A DNA stretch of 59,210 nucleotides from RBC101 sp052387735. Its GTDB lineage: Bacteria > Gemmatimonadota > Gemmatimonadetes > Gemmatimonadales > Gemmatimonadaceae. A model generated the notes under the pieces. That model was not told where the DNA came from and ran no database searches. It saw nothing but the letters and a program-made list of their open reading frames with translations. Location of the stretch: positions 1 to 59,210 of the forward strand of contig JBQTIW010000057.1 in assembly GCA_052387735.1 (NCBI GenBank), in the 5' to 3' direction. The translations under genes were made by a program, and so were the position numbers. Positions 33,352 to 41,650 of the stretch are shown here, one piece after another (position 1 is the stretch's first letter; each line of letters begins with the position of its first letter).

Positions 33352-33512
33352 GAGTGGGGAGGAGGTAGTAGATCGTGGGTAGAGGTGGCAGTGCACGGGC
33401 GGCGCCTGAGGGCTCTCGAGTATACGAGAATCCTCAATGTGCAGAAAACGCGGCCTCGATCACCATCCAGCTACCCACGACCCATCAGCTACCCACTCGC
33501 GAATCCCCACTC
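33352..33512. repeat. Nested self-complementary intergenic repeat between qhpB and qhpF
   Basis: Outer pair GAGTGGGGA (33352-33360) with TCCCCACTC (33504-33512); inner pair TCGTGGGTAG (33373-33382) with CTACCCACGA (33471-33480). Both are exact and correctly nested, so the 160-nt gap can fold into one long interrupted hairpin. On the qhp transcript the G-rich arm immediately follows the qhpB stop and the C-rich arm ends 4 nt before the qhpF TTG. No Shine-Dalgarno sequence is visible for qhpF. Confidence 0.8.
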
Positions 33513-34605
33513 ATGGTACCACAATCACATCCGTCATGTCCGCCCGGAATTCCACGGTCCGCACGTGCCGCAGCGTCTCGGCGTCGTACAGGTCGATCGT
33601 CGGGCCGGCGGTGTGGACGTACAACAGGCGCCCATTGGTGCTCACCGTGAGTCCCATGCGCGGGCGGCCCTCGAAGTCGACGCGCTGCACGACGCGGCGG
33701 GCGTCGAGGTCGAACATCCAGAACTGATAGTTTCCCACCTGCTGGCGGAGACCGTACGCTCGACGCCGACCGGGCGCCAATGCGAAGCCCACACCTTCAC
33801 TCGGGCCTAACGTGTAGAAGCTGTCCACGTTGCGGCGCACGAGGTCCACGCGGGCAACGCCCATCAGCGTGCGACGATTCACGGGGTCGGTCGTACGGAA
33901 CAGACCGGTGAAGTAGCCGGGCTCCTCGTACAGGCTCTCCGGAAACCCGAAGCTCCAGGTTCCCATGCCATCGTCGATCGAGCGCTGCAGATCCCACCGG
34001 TCGACCTGTTTGAGGGTCCGCGTGTCGTAGATCAGGATGTCTTCGACGGTGAAGAAGTACATCAGGTCCCCGTCGGGGGAGAACAGGATCTGGGCGAACT
34101 CGCGCTCCTGCCCTTCCGGCCACTTGATGGTGTCGGTGACCACCTTCTTGGCCAGGTCGTACTTGAGCAGCGTCGGCTTGCCGATCTCGAACCGGTCCGA
34201 CCTGCGGCGCATGGTCTTGACCAGGAACACGGCAAACCGGTCGCGCGGGTCGATGTTGAACCCCGTGATCCGCACCCGCAGCGTATCGTTTGACAGCGAG
34301 AACCGGTCGACCGATTTGCGCGTGGCCAGATCGAAGACCTCCACCTCTTCGAACCTGGGTTCGATCGCGTACATCTTCTTCCGGTCGCCGGAGAGCGAGA
34401 GCCCGATGGGAATGCCGATCGCGACGCGCATCGAATCGCGGACCGTCATCGTCGCCTCGTCGATCACCAGGATCTTCTTGTCGTAGGTCCCGTAGTACAC
34501 GGTGCCGGTGCCGCCGCTTGGACCTTGCGCGCCGGCGGACGCGCCGAGGAGCAGCAGCCACGCGGCGGTTGCGGCGATGTGGGTGATGTCGCCAGCGACG
34601 CTCAT
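33511..34605 (-). CDS. qhpB: Quinohemoprotein amine dehydrogenase beta subunit
   Basis: 364 aa. An N-terminal Sec signal (ITHIAATAAWLLLLGASAGAQ) directs it to the periplasm. The mature protein is a YVTN-type seven-blade propeller: repeats such as VYYGTYDKKILVIDEATM, KKMYAIEPRFEEVEVFDLATRKS, LMYFFTVEDILIYDTRTLK and LYVHTAGPTIDLYDAETL. In QHNDH the beta subunit holds part of the active site facing the gamma subunit. It starts with a 4-nt overlap on the gamma-subunit stop. The gene order A-D-C-B supports the assignment. Confidence 0.9.
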   Translation of the reverse strand: MSVAGDITHIAATAAWLLLLGASAGAQGPSGGTGTVYYGTYDKKILVIDEATMTVRDSMRVAIGIPIGLSLSGDRKKMYAIEPRFEEVEVFDLATRKSVDRFSLSNDTLRVRITGFNIDPRDRFAVFLVKTMRRRSDRFEIGKPTLLKYDLAKKVVTDTIKWPEGQEREFAQILFSPDGDLMYFFTVEDILIYDTRTLKQVDRWDLQRSIDDGMGTWSFGFPESLYEEPGYFTGLFRTTDPVNRRTLMGVARVDLVRRNVDSFYTLGPSEGVGFALAPGRRRAYGLRQQVGNYQFWMFDLDARRVVQRVDFEGRPRMGLTVSTNGRLLYVHTAGPTIDLYDAETLRHVRTVEFRADMTDVIVVP

Positions 34606-34943
34606 GGGAAGATCAGGTCAATCTTGCGCCAATCCTGTTGTGCCGCGGCGCACTTCGCCGTCCAGTCGGGGGCGTGGTTGTACAGGTCGGGCACGTGGAT
34701 CGGCCAGAAGCAGGTGACATAGCAGTCGTACAGGTCGCGCTCCACCGGCTGGCAGAGCCCGGCCGTCGATCCGGTGCTGTCCACTTCCCATCCCGGCGCG
34801 AACACGAACGAGCATCCGAGGGGAATGTGCGGTCCCTCGGGGACGCGGGGACCTTGTGTGCCCTGCAGGGCGACGACGTCGGGGGCATCGTGCATGTCCT
34901 CGATCGTGTGCGCCTTGCGATTGACGGCCTTCAAATGACGCAT
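34602..34943 (-). CDS. qhpC: Quinohemoprotein amine dehydrogenase gamma subunit (CTQ precursor)
   Basis: 113-aa precursor of the catalytic subunit, which carries cysteine tryptophylquinone. A leader of roughly 28 residues (MRHLKAVNRKAHTIEDM onward) has no Sec signal features. By spacing, all post-translational cross-link residues of the Paracoccus enzyme are present: Cys44-Glu53, Cys64-Asp70 and Cys78-Asp86 for the three thioethers, and Cys74-Trp80 for CTQ. The landmark motifs are GCSFVFAPGWEVD, LCQPVERDLYDC and CFWPIHVPD. The Trp preceding the CTQ Trp is Phe79 here, and an extra Cys98 is present. It lies between the radical SAM gene (12-bp gap) and qhpB. Confidence 0.93.
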   Translation of the reverse strand: MRHLKAVNRKAHTIEDMHDAPDVVALQGTQGPRVPEGPHIPLGCSFVFAPGWEVDSTGSTAGLCQPVERDLYDCYVTCFWPIHVPDLYNHAPDWTAKCAAAQQDWRKIDLIFP

Positions 34944-34955
34944 GCGTGCCTCACG

Positions 34956-36374
34956 TTAGGCGTCGAACTGCCGCAGGAACTCGGGACGTCGCGCCGCCAG
35001 AGTGGCGTACACTTCCAGGCAGCTGGCGCTCCAGCGGCGAATCCAGTCGCAATAGTGGAGGTTGGGGCGTTCGGTCGAGCCATACCGGGTGTGTGCCTCA
35101 TGGTAGCACCCGCCGGCGCAGAGGGAGCGCGCCCAGCAGGTGCGGCAGTCGGTCTTGTTGTCGATGTGGTGCCGGCGGAGATAATCGTCCTGCACATCGT
35201 GGTCGACCCCATCGCGGACGGTCCCGAGCTTGTGCGAATCGGAGCCGGCAAACCGGTGGCAGAGCGCCACATCGCCGTCGGTGGCCACGCCTAACAAGCC
35301 GAGTCCGGCGCCACACGGGTAGGCCTTGGCCACGCCCTTGTGGATCTCCTCGACCGTGTCGCGCACGTTCGAGAAGCCATGGTGCCGCCCCGCCAGCGAG
35401 GTGTCGAGGTATTCTTTCGCCAGCGTTTGAAACTGGACCAGCATGAACTCGAATCCCTCGTCCTGGATGGCGTAGTCGCGCTGCCACGACGTCGTCACCG
35501 GCGCGAAGCCGACTTCCCAGAACCCGATCTCTTCCTTGAGGTGGCGGTAAATGCCCACGACGTCGAGGTTGTTTTTCGTCAGGGTGACGCGGGCCCCGAT
35601 CGGCCGGCGGTTGTGCCGCCGGAGCAACTCCTTCACCCCCGGGATCACCCGGTCGTAGCTCCCCATGCCGTTGGCGAAGACGCGCAGGGCATCCTGCTGG
35701 TCCTTCGCCCCGTCCATCGATACCGTGACGCCGACGTCGTTCTCCACCATCCAGTCAATGATCTCTTCGCGCAGCAGCGTGGCGTTCGTCGTCAGGCTGG
35801 CGTCGACGTCTTTGCCCAACTCCACCGCCCGCCGTTTGGCATAGCTCAACGAGTACTGGAGGACCTTGAAGTTGAGCAGGGTCTCGCCACCGAAAAAGGT
35901 GAGATGCACGCGCTTCGATGCCCCCGATTCCTTGAACATGAAGTCCACGCTCTCGCGGGCCGTCTCCTCGCTCATGAAGCGGGGCTTGGCTGCCGCTTCG
36001 ACGATGCGGTCCTCGCCATACTCGTAGCAGTACTTGCAGCTCAGGTTGCACTTGCTGGTCACGTTCATGACGAGCGTGGTCAGCGGGATGCGCTTGCGAG
36101 GTCCCTCGGCCTGGGAGCGTGGCGGAGGAGCAGCCACGGTGCGAATCGCCTGCGCGGCGATCAGCTCCTGTACCGTCTCCTCGACCAGTGGAGCGGCAAA
36201 GCGCGGGGCGAGCCGCTCGACGAGCGCGTGGTGCGCCAGATCCTCATCGCCTAACGCATCGAGCACGGCCGCCGACGGACCGTCGAGGCGAAACACCGCG
36301 GCCGACGGCACCAGGTACACGTGCGGCGCCCCATCGGCGTCAAACGCATGAAACTCTCCACGTCGCAGCAGCAT
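34956..36374 (-). CDS. qhpD: QhpD: radical SAM/SPASM thioether-forming enzyme
   Basis: 472 aa; start ATG 36374 overlaps the qhpA stop by 1 nt (TGATG). The first 90 residues form a peptide-recognition-like domain. The radical SAM motif CxxxCxxC is at Cys109, Cys113 and Cys116 (SKCNLSCKYCYEYG), with FFGGETLLNF downstream. The C-terminal SPASM region has many Cys for two auxiliary FeS clusters (YPCGAGLG, ALCHRFAG, DCRTCWARSLCAGGCYHEA, HYCDW). In Paracoccus this enzyme makes the Cys-to-Asp/Glu thioether bonds in the gamma subunit in the cytoplasm. Its length matches that of known QhpD. Confidence 0.93.
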   Translation of the reverse strand: MLLRRGEFHAFDADGAPHVYLVPSAAVFRLDGPSAAVLDALGDEDLAHHALVERLAPRFAAPLVEETVQELIAAQAIRTVAAPPPRSQAEGPRKRIPLTTLVMNVTSKCNLSCKYCYEYGEDRIVEAAAKPRFMSEETARESVDFMFKESGASKRVHLTFFGGETLLNFKVLQYSLSYAKRRAVELGKDVDASLTTNATLLREEIIDWMVENDVGVTVSMDGAKDQQDALRVFANGMGSYDRVIPGVKELLRRHNRRPIGARVTLTKNNLDVVGIYRHLKEEIGFWEVGFAPVTTSWQRDYAIQDEGFEFMLVQFQTLAKEYLDTSLAGRHHGFSNVRDTVEEIHKGVAKAYPCGAGLGLLGVATDGDVALCHRFAGSDSHKLGTVRDGVDHDVQDDYLRRHHIDNKTDCRTCWARSLCAGGCYHEAHTRYGSTERPNLHYCDWIRRWSASCLEVYATLAARRPEFLRQFDA

Positions 36375-38056
36375 CAGGGTGTCGTCCTCGTGGGTTCCCA
36401 CCGCATGTACAGCGGCACCGTCACGATCAGGTGGCCCCGGCCCTTCAGCGGACGACCGCCGGGCGGAGTATACGTGGCGACGACCCACACGTCGCCGATG
36501 TTGTTGCGATTCCCCTTCCGTTGGGCGTTAGGCCCGTCGATGTTCGGGGTGAAGAATCCCGTCTGGTCGATCGTGCCGACATACTGTGTGTCGTCGTCCT
36601 TGAAGGTCACGCCGTACTCCTCGATACTCCAGACGACGGGCACCGCGCCGATGTCGATGTCGTCTTCCGTCTCGGCCTTCCCGTCGGGGCCATGGAGGAA
36701 TCCGCTTGCTTCGAACCGCGCGTATTGCTTGGGAAAACGGACTCCCCCCACGCGCGCCATCCCCGCCAGTGGCGAGACCCGAATGCGATCGACGTTTTTG
36801 TAGGTGACGACCGCGCCACGGAGAGCGGCCCCGCTCACGAACAGGTCACGCACGCCGACGCTCGCCGCCGTGTCCACGCGGATCCGCAGCACCAGCTCGT
36901 CGCCGGAGGAGCTCACGACGCGCTCGACGACGGTGCCGGGACCAAAGTCGATCGACGACGCCGACGGCGCGCGGGGAAGGTTGGCACCGAACACCGTGAC
37001 CTCGACGTCGCGCGCTCCCACCTTGAAGGCGCGCGGTGAAACGCCGGTCACCGTGGCCCCTGCACCCAAACGATGGAGAGTCACATCCATCCCGAACTCA
37101 TCGTAGCCGCCACGGAACCACCGCCCCGATATCTCCTGCCATCCCGGTTCCACCGACATGACCTCGCGCCAGGCGCTGTCCGCCGGCGTGCCCACGACTG
37201 ACGAACGCCCGCGCCACTGATGCCCCGTGTACACGACCGATTTCCCTTCACGCGTGACCGGCGCCCCGCCGCCGGCAAACCGGTACGTCGCGCGAGTCGT
37301 GAACTCGTCCGTCGTGCCCGGCACCTTCGTCATCGTGAAGCGACCGAAGAAGGCGCCGCGGCCCATCTCGTAGCCCGAGAGGATCCAGGAGCCTTCGAGC
37401 GGCGCCGGTCGCATTGTTGCGGACCAGGAGTTCCACTCCGCCGTGCGCAGCGGAAAGGCGCGCGACAGGTGATTCACCGCCTGCTCCATCGGATGTGGCT
37501 GCGGAGTGCTGTCCGGGTGCGTCGGAGCGGTCCGGCGGAAGGCCTGGAAATCAGATCCGGGGTAATAGCCCCGATGCGTGGCAATCAACAGCTCCCACTC
37601 CCCGCGAGTGCGCCGCTGCGTGATCACCCGCCCTAATGAGTGACAGGCCCGGCAGGTCCGTTCGGTCGGAGCGTCGGCCGTGTAGCGGTAGTCGACGAGG
37701 CGTCGCTCCGTTTCGAATCGCCCGGGTTTCATCTCGCCGGGAGCGAGCCCCTGATGGTTGCTCAGGTACTTCACGATGGCCCGCGCCTCGTCCGGATCCA
37801 TTCTTACGTTGTTCAGGCTCGCCATGCGACGGACCGACGCCTCCCAACCCTCCGGCGTCTTGCGCATGTACGAGAGCCGGGTCATGCGTCCCGCCGAGTC
37901 GGCCTTGTGACACCCGGCACACTTTCGCAGGACGACGGGATCGTTGATCACAAAGCCCGTCGTGTCGCTTGCGGCACGTTGTGCCGCGCTACGCGCCGGA
38001 ATCGCGCCCAGCGCGACCGCGATGACAGCCGTCGTTAGGACCCTTCGTCCAGCCAT
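36374..38056 (-). CDS. qhpA: Quinohemoprotein amine dehydrogenase alpha subunit (diheme)
   Basis: 560 aa. ATG 38056 begins a Sec signal (MAGRRVLTTAVIAVALGAIPARSAAQ). Two c-type heme sites: CAGCH at 46-50 and CRACH at 135-139, in a diheme cytochrome domain of about 150 aa. The rest is beta-rich domains (an IPT/Ig-like segment, VTGVSPRAFKVGARDVEV, near residue 330) as in the alpha subunit of QHNDH. It transfers electrons from CTQ to an external acceptor in the periplasm. It lies 28 bp after qhpG and overlaps qhpD by 1 nt. Confidence 0.92.
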   Translation of the reverse strand: MAGRRVLTTAVIAVALGAIPARSAAQRAASDTTGFVINDPVVLRKCAGCHKADSAGRMTRLSYMRKTPEGWEASVRRMASLNNVRMDPDEARAIVKYLSNHQGLAPGEMKPGRFETERRLVDYRYTADAPTERTCRACHSLGRVITQRRTRGEWELLIATHRGYYPGSDFQAFRRTAPTHPDSTPQPHPMEQAVNHLSRAFPLRTAEWNSWSATMRPAPLEGSWILSGYEMGRGAFFGRFTMTKVPGTTDEFTTRATYRFAGGGAPVTREGKSVVYTGHQWRGRSSVVGTPADSAWREVMSVEPGWQEISGRWFRGGYDEFGMDVTLHRLGAGATVTGVSPRAFKVGARDVEVTVFGANLPRAPSASSIDFGPGTVVERVVSSSGDELVLRIRVDTAASVGVRDLFVSGAALRGAVVTYKNVDRIRVSPLAGMARVGGVRFPKQYARFEASGFLHGPDGKAETEDDIDIGAVPVVWSIEEYGVTFKDDDTQYVGTIDQTGFFTPNIDGPNAQRKGNRNNIGDVWVVATYTPPGGRPLKGRGHLIVTVPLYMRWEPTRTTP

Positions 38057-38084
38057 GAGTCTCCGTATTCTGGATGCGCATGTT

Positions 38085-39620
38085 CTATGGATCGCGAGGC
38101 TCACTGTCAAGCGAGATGAGACCACCCTTGCCTATCGCAACGCTGAGCGCCCCGAGGAAATCAGGAAGCGATACCGGTCCGAGACGGCGCACGTATCGCC
38201 CGTACATCTCTCCCACATCGTTGCACCGTACCGCGGCTTCGAGCACCGCCACGAGATCCACACTGCGGACGTACCGGATCGGCGTGTGCAGTCGCGGCAT
38301 CACCACATGGTCCTCCAGCACCACGAGGTTGCCTCGAATCAACGGCTGGACTTCCCTCCGCAGCTGCGGCGACTCGGCGAGCCGCACCGTGGCACGATCG
38401 CGCAGCGCCTGAAAGGCGCCAAGGACATCGGGATCCTCACGTAGGCGCTCCACGGAGGCGGCCTCGACCTCGTCCGCATCGAGCGAAGCACGGGCCGCCC
38501 AGAATGCCCCCCGGTCGCTGTTTGCCTGTCGAGACACGCTACCCAACTGGCGCGATGCGGCCGTCACGTAGTCGCGTTCCCTCGCACTGAACAGCGCAAG
38601 GGCGGCGTCCCCCACCTCCGGGGTGAGGAGATTCGTGTGGGTAGTCACCGCCGCCAGCCACGCTGACGCGAGCGCCTTCTTCACTCCAAACGACGACAGT
38701 GGATCGATGAAGCTCGCCGCGTCGCCCACCAGCAGCGTGCGCACGCCGGTGACCTCGCGGGACTCGTAAGGCGTGGCATCGCAGGCCCAGGGGTCCACCA
38801 CCCTCGTCGCTCCCTGGACGAGCGGACCAAGCGCCGGCAGGCGCGAGAGCAACTCACGGTATCGCGCTTCGAGCTCGGGGCCCGCCGCGAGGAGCGTCGC
38901 CGATGGGTCCAACATGATGGTCACGAACCGCCTCGTTTCGCTGACGGGCACGGACCACCCCCATCCCCAGTCCGTGCTTTCAACGAGGGTGTGCGACTCG
39001 TCAGGCAGGCTCCAGCCGCCGGATTGATCGAACTCCGCCACGAGAGCGATCGTGCGGAGCCCTTCTCCCGGACCGCGGCGCGTTGTCCGCGCGAGCACCC
39101 CGCTGCGCCCGGTGCAATCGAGGACCCATTGCGCGCGGATCGCCTGCAGTCCGTTCGGCGTGGAAAGTGCCACCGCATACGTGCCATCAGCGTCGACCAC
39201 GCGCACGGCTGTGGCGGGACGCATCAGCGTCGCCCCTCGCGAAACCGCCGACGCCTGCAGCACATCATCGAATGCCGAGCGCAGGACCTGGAACCCATGC
39301 GCGCCCTGCGGAAAATTCTCGACCCGCTGCGGCGCCCCGCCCCACCACACCGTGTTGCCCGTGGCGCGAATGAAGCCGGCGTTGTCGATGGCCTGACGGA
39401 CGCCCGCGGCATCCAGCAGCGGAATGCAACTCGGCGGAATCGATTCGGCCAACGGCCGCCGTCCGCCCTCGCGATCGACGAGCACGACCGAGTGCCCCCA
39501 GTCGGCGAGGAGACGGGCCGCGACCGCGCCAGCCGGTCCGGCGCCCAGAACGGCAACGTCGACGACCGACCCCCGCTCCCCGCCCTCCGCGATCCGCTCT
39601 ATCTGAGCTCTCGTCCCCAC
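38085..39620 (-). CDS. qhpG: QhpG: FAD-dependent monooxygenase for CTQ formation
   Basis: 511 aa from GTG 39620 (the only plausible start near the FAD motif; ATG 39665 is also open). FAD dinucleotide motif VAVLGAGPAGAVAARLLADWG near the N-terminus, VLVDREGG, VLDCTGRSGVLARTTRRG in the middle, and LLVGDAASFIDPLSSFGVKKALASAW (second FAD motif with GD). This is the tryptophan-halogenase/geranylgeranyl-reductase-like class. In Paracoccus QhpG hydroxylates the CTQ-forming Trp of the gamma subunit. Here it is the first qhp gene and overlaps the upstream metallohydrolase gene by about 22 nt. Confidence 0.85.
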   Translation of the reverse strand: MGTRAQIERIAEGGERGSVVDVAVLGAGPAGAVAARLLADWGHSVVLVDREGGRRPLAESIPPSCIPLLDAAGVRQAIDNAGFIRATGNTVWWGGAPQRVENFPQGAHGFQVLRSAFDDVLQASAVSRGATLMRPATAVRVVDADGTYAVALSTPNGLQAIRAQWVLDCTGRSGVLARTTRRGPGEGLRTIALVAEFDQSGGWSLPDESHTLVESTDWGWGWSVPVSETRRFVTIMLDPSATLLAAGPELEARYRELLSRLPALGPLVQGATRVVDPWACDATPYESREVTGVRTLLVGDAASFIDPLSSFGVKKALASAWLAAVTTHTNLLTPEVGDAALALFSARERDYVTAASRQLGSVSRQANSDRGAFWAARASLDADEVEAASVERLREDPDVLGAFQALRDRATVRLAESPQLRREVQPLIRGNLVVLEDHVVMPRLHTPIRYVRSVDLVAVLEAAVRCNDVGEMYGRYVRRLGPVSLPDFLGALSVAIGKGGLISLDSEPRDP

Positions 39621-40567
39621 GCCTCGAACGCCCGCTGGAAGAACGCGCGGTTGAACAGCGTCCACTCGCCTAACGCCTCCGGGAGGTGGAACGCCGCGGC
39701 AGCCTGCTCGGCGCTCAACCCTTCGCGCACGGCACGACGCGCCGCGTCCTCGACCTCTCCGAGCATCGCTACGTACCGCGCGACGTCCGCCTCGGTGCCC
39801 ACGTTACCGTGACCGGGAACGTAGGTCGTGGTACGCGTGCGGCGGAGTGCATTCACGTTCGTTGCCAGGGCGATAGGCCGTGCATCCACGTAGTTGGGGA
39901 ACATTCCATTCCAGACGAGGTCACCGCAGAACACGACCGAGGGATCGTCGACCTCGACGGTGATGTCGCTCGCCGTGTGTCCGGTGCGCGGTACCATGCG
40001 CACCGTGCGTCCGCCGAGATCAATCGACGATTCGCGTGTCGTGTCGAGGAGCACGGCGTCGTTGAGGGCCGCGGCACGTGTGGCGTCGGTGGGCTGGTTC
40101 TTCTCCAGCACGAGCCCGAGCGTGGCCGCGGTCAGGTGCACCGTGGCCGTCCCATCGCCCGCATAGCCGGCAACCCCGTTGGAATGATCGGCATGATAGT
40201 GCGTGATCGCCACGTGCGTGGGCCACTTCCCGGTCAGCTCTCTTGACTTGCCGGCTAGCCATCGCGCGCCCTCTGGCGTCATGAACCCCTCGATAGCCAG
40301 CACGCCACTCCGCCCTGCGATCAACCCGCCATTACTCAGCGTCGTGCGGTCTCCGGTGAGTGGAGTGGAGATCAGCGCCCAGATACCCTCTGCCACCTGC
40401 TCGAGACGCCCAAACGGCTCCTGCGCCACTACGCTGCCTAACGGTTGCGCCGCCCACAACCGACGCGAAAGGAACGGCAGGCCCGCGGCCACCATCGCCA
40501 GGTGCGCCGCACAGCTGCCGGCAGTTCCGATGAATTCCCGTCGCGTGCCACGGTACTGACGCCCCAT
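39599..40567 (-). CDS. Tat-exported metallo-beta-lactamase-fold hydrolase in the qhp operon
   Basis: 322 aa. The N-terminus (RGTRREFIGTAGSCAAHLAMVAAGLPFL) is a Tat signal. Zn-binding residues of the MBL fold are present: THYHADHSNG (HxHxDH), His in PRTGHTASDITV, Asp in VVFCGDLVW, and a final His in YVPGHGNVG. Similar periplasmic MBL proteins accompany some quinoprotein systems. The tight overlap with qhpG suggests co-expression with amine dehydrogenase, but a role is not established. A lactamase resistance role is not suggested by context. Confidence 0.85.
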   Translation of the reverse strand: MGRQYRGTRREFIGTAGSCAAHLAMVAAGLPFLSRRLWAAQPLGSVVAQEPFGRLEQVAEGIWALISTPLTGDRTTLSNGGLIAGRSGVLAIEGFMTPEGARWLAGKSRELTGKWPTHVAITHYHADHSNGVAGYAGDGTATVHLTAATLGLVLEKNQPTDATRAAALNDAVLLDTTRESSIDLGGRTVRMVPRTGHTASDITVEVDDPSVVFCGDLVWNGMFPNYVDARPIALATNVNALRRTRTTTYVPGHGNVGTEADVARYVAMLGEVEDAARRAVREGLSAEQAAAAFHLPEALGEWTLFNRAFFQRAFEAWGRELR

Positions 40568-40592
40568 GTCTCCCTCGCATGTTTTGCCGTCT

Positions 40593-40636
40593 GCCACCCA
40601 TCGCCAATCGCCTATCGCCCATCCTACCCACCATCC
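40593..40636. repeat. C-rich short repeat (CCCATCGCC type)
   Basis: About five imperfect units (CCACCCATCGCCAATCG, CCTATCGCCCATCC, TACCCACC) lie between the MBL gene and the flavoprotein gene. The complementary unit GGCGATGG occurs at 25797-25817. On the minus transcript this reads G-rich. It overlaps the 3' end of the upstream flavoprotein gene. Confidence 0.5.
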
Positions 40637-41646
40637 AAATCCCTGCTCACCCCCGGGGTCTCCGGTGGCGTGCTTCCCACCAGACGCGCCACGATCTTGT
40701 CTCCATGATACCGCCCGTTCTCGATGAACACCTTGTTCGCGTCGTAGCCGGCGATGACCACTCCTGCGATGAACACTCCGGCAACGGTCGTTTCCAGGGT
40801 CGCGGGGTCGTGCGATGGAATGCCGGTCGCGGCGTCGATCGGGACGCCCACCGACCGCACGAGGTCCACGTTGGGCGAGAACCCCGTGAGCAGGTACACG
40901 TGATCCGCCTCGAGCAGGCGTTCGTCGCCATCCACGTGTACGTGCACGGCCGAGCCGTCGATTGCCGTCACCCGGGCATTCCAGCAGATGTGGATGCTCC
41001 CTTCGGCGATGCGATTGGTGAGGTCGGGCAGAATCCACGGCTTGATCTTCTTGTCGAACGTCGGGCCGAAGTGGGTCAGGGTGACGTCGGCGCCACAGCG
41101 CCAGAGATCGAGCGCGGCTTCGGCGGCGGAGTTGCCCCCGCCCACCACCACCACTTTCTGCTGAAAGGCGTGATGCCCCTCGCGATAGGTATGACTCACA
41201 TGAGACAGGTCTTCCCCGGGCACCCGCAGCAGGTTGGGCGAGCCCCAGTAGCCCGTGGCGATGACGACCGCGCGCGCTGGCGTCTCGCGCCTCATGCCGC
41301 GGCGATCACTGTGCACCACGAAACGCGGGACCTCTCCGTCGATCGCCGTCACGCGTTCATATTGGCGTACCTGGATCCCGAAGTGTCGGACCACGGCCCG
41401 GTAGTATGCGAGCGCATCGCGCCGGCTGGGCTTCGGATCCGACACGATGAAGGGCAGGCCGCCCAGCGACAGCCTTTCCGCCGTGGAGAAGAACGTGGCG
41501 TTGATCGGGTACTGGGTGATGGCGTTGACCACGCAACCGGCCTCGAACACGAGTGTGCGAAACCCGGCCCGGTCCAGCGCAATCGCCGCCGCCACACCGC
41601 ATGGCCCGGCCCCGACGATCACGACGTCCACGGCGTCCCCGGTCAT
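40624..41646 (-). CDS. FAD-dependent thiol-disulfide reductase, YpdA/Bdr-like
   Basis: 340 aa, thioredoxin-reductase-fold flavoprotein. FAD motif VVIVGAGPCGVAAAIALDRAGF at the N-terminus, NAD(P) motif KVVVVGGGNSAAEAALDLWRCG in the middle, and AGVFIAGVVIAGYDANKVFIENGR at the C-terminal FAD site. It lacks the CxxC redox pair of thioredoxin reductase; this fits the YpdA/bacillithiol-disulfide-reductase branch, which uses GPCG-associated Cys. It starts 4 bp after purA in the minus direction and shares its operon. Whether this organism makes bacillithiol is not visible here. Confidence 0.8.
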   Translation of the reverse strand: MTGDAVDVVIVGAGPCGVAAAIALDRAGFRTLVFEAGCVVNAITQYPINATFFSTAERLSLGGLPFIVSDPKPSRRDALAYYRAVVRHFGIQVRQYERVTAIDGEVPRFVVHSDRRGMRRETPARAVVIATGYWGSPNLLRVPGEDLSHVSHTYREGHHAFQQKVVVVGGGNSAAEAALDLWRCGADVTLTHFGPTFDKKIKPWILPDLTNRIAEGSIHICWNARVTAIDGSAVHVHVDGDERLLEADHVYLLTGFSPNVDLVRSVGVPIDAATGIPSHDPATLETTVAGVFIAGVVIAGYDANKVFIENGRYHGDKIVARLVGSTPPETPGVSRDLDGG

Positions 41647-41650
41647 CGTG

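Noticed and set aside
39599..40567. Antibiotic-resistance beta-lactamase
   Set aside because: It has the MBL fold and zinc motif, but context is the amine dehydrogenase operon and the HxHxDH motif alone does not show lactam activity.
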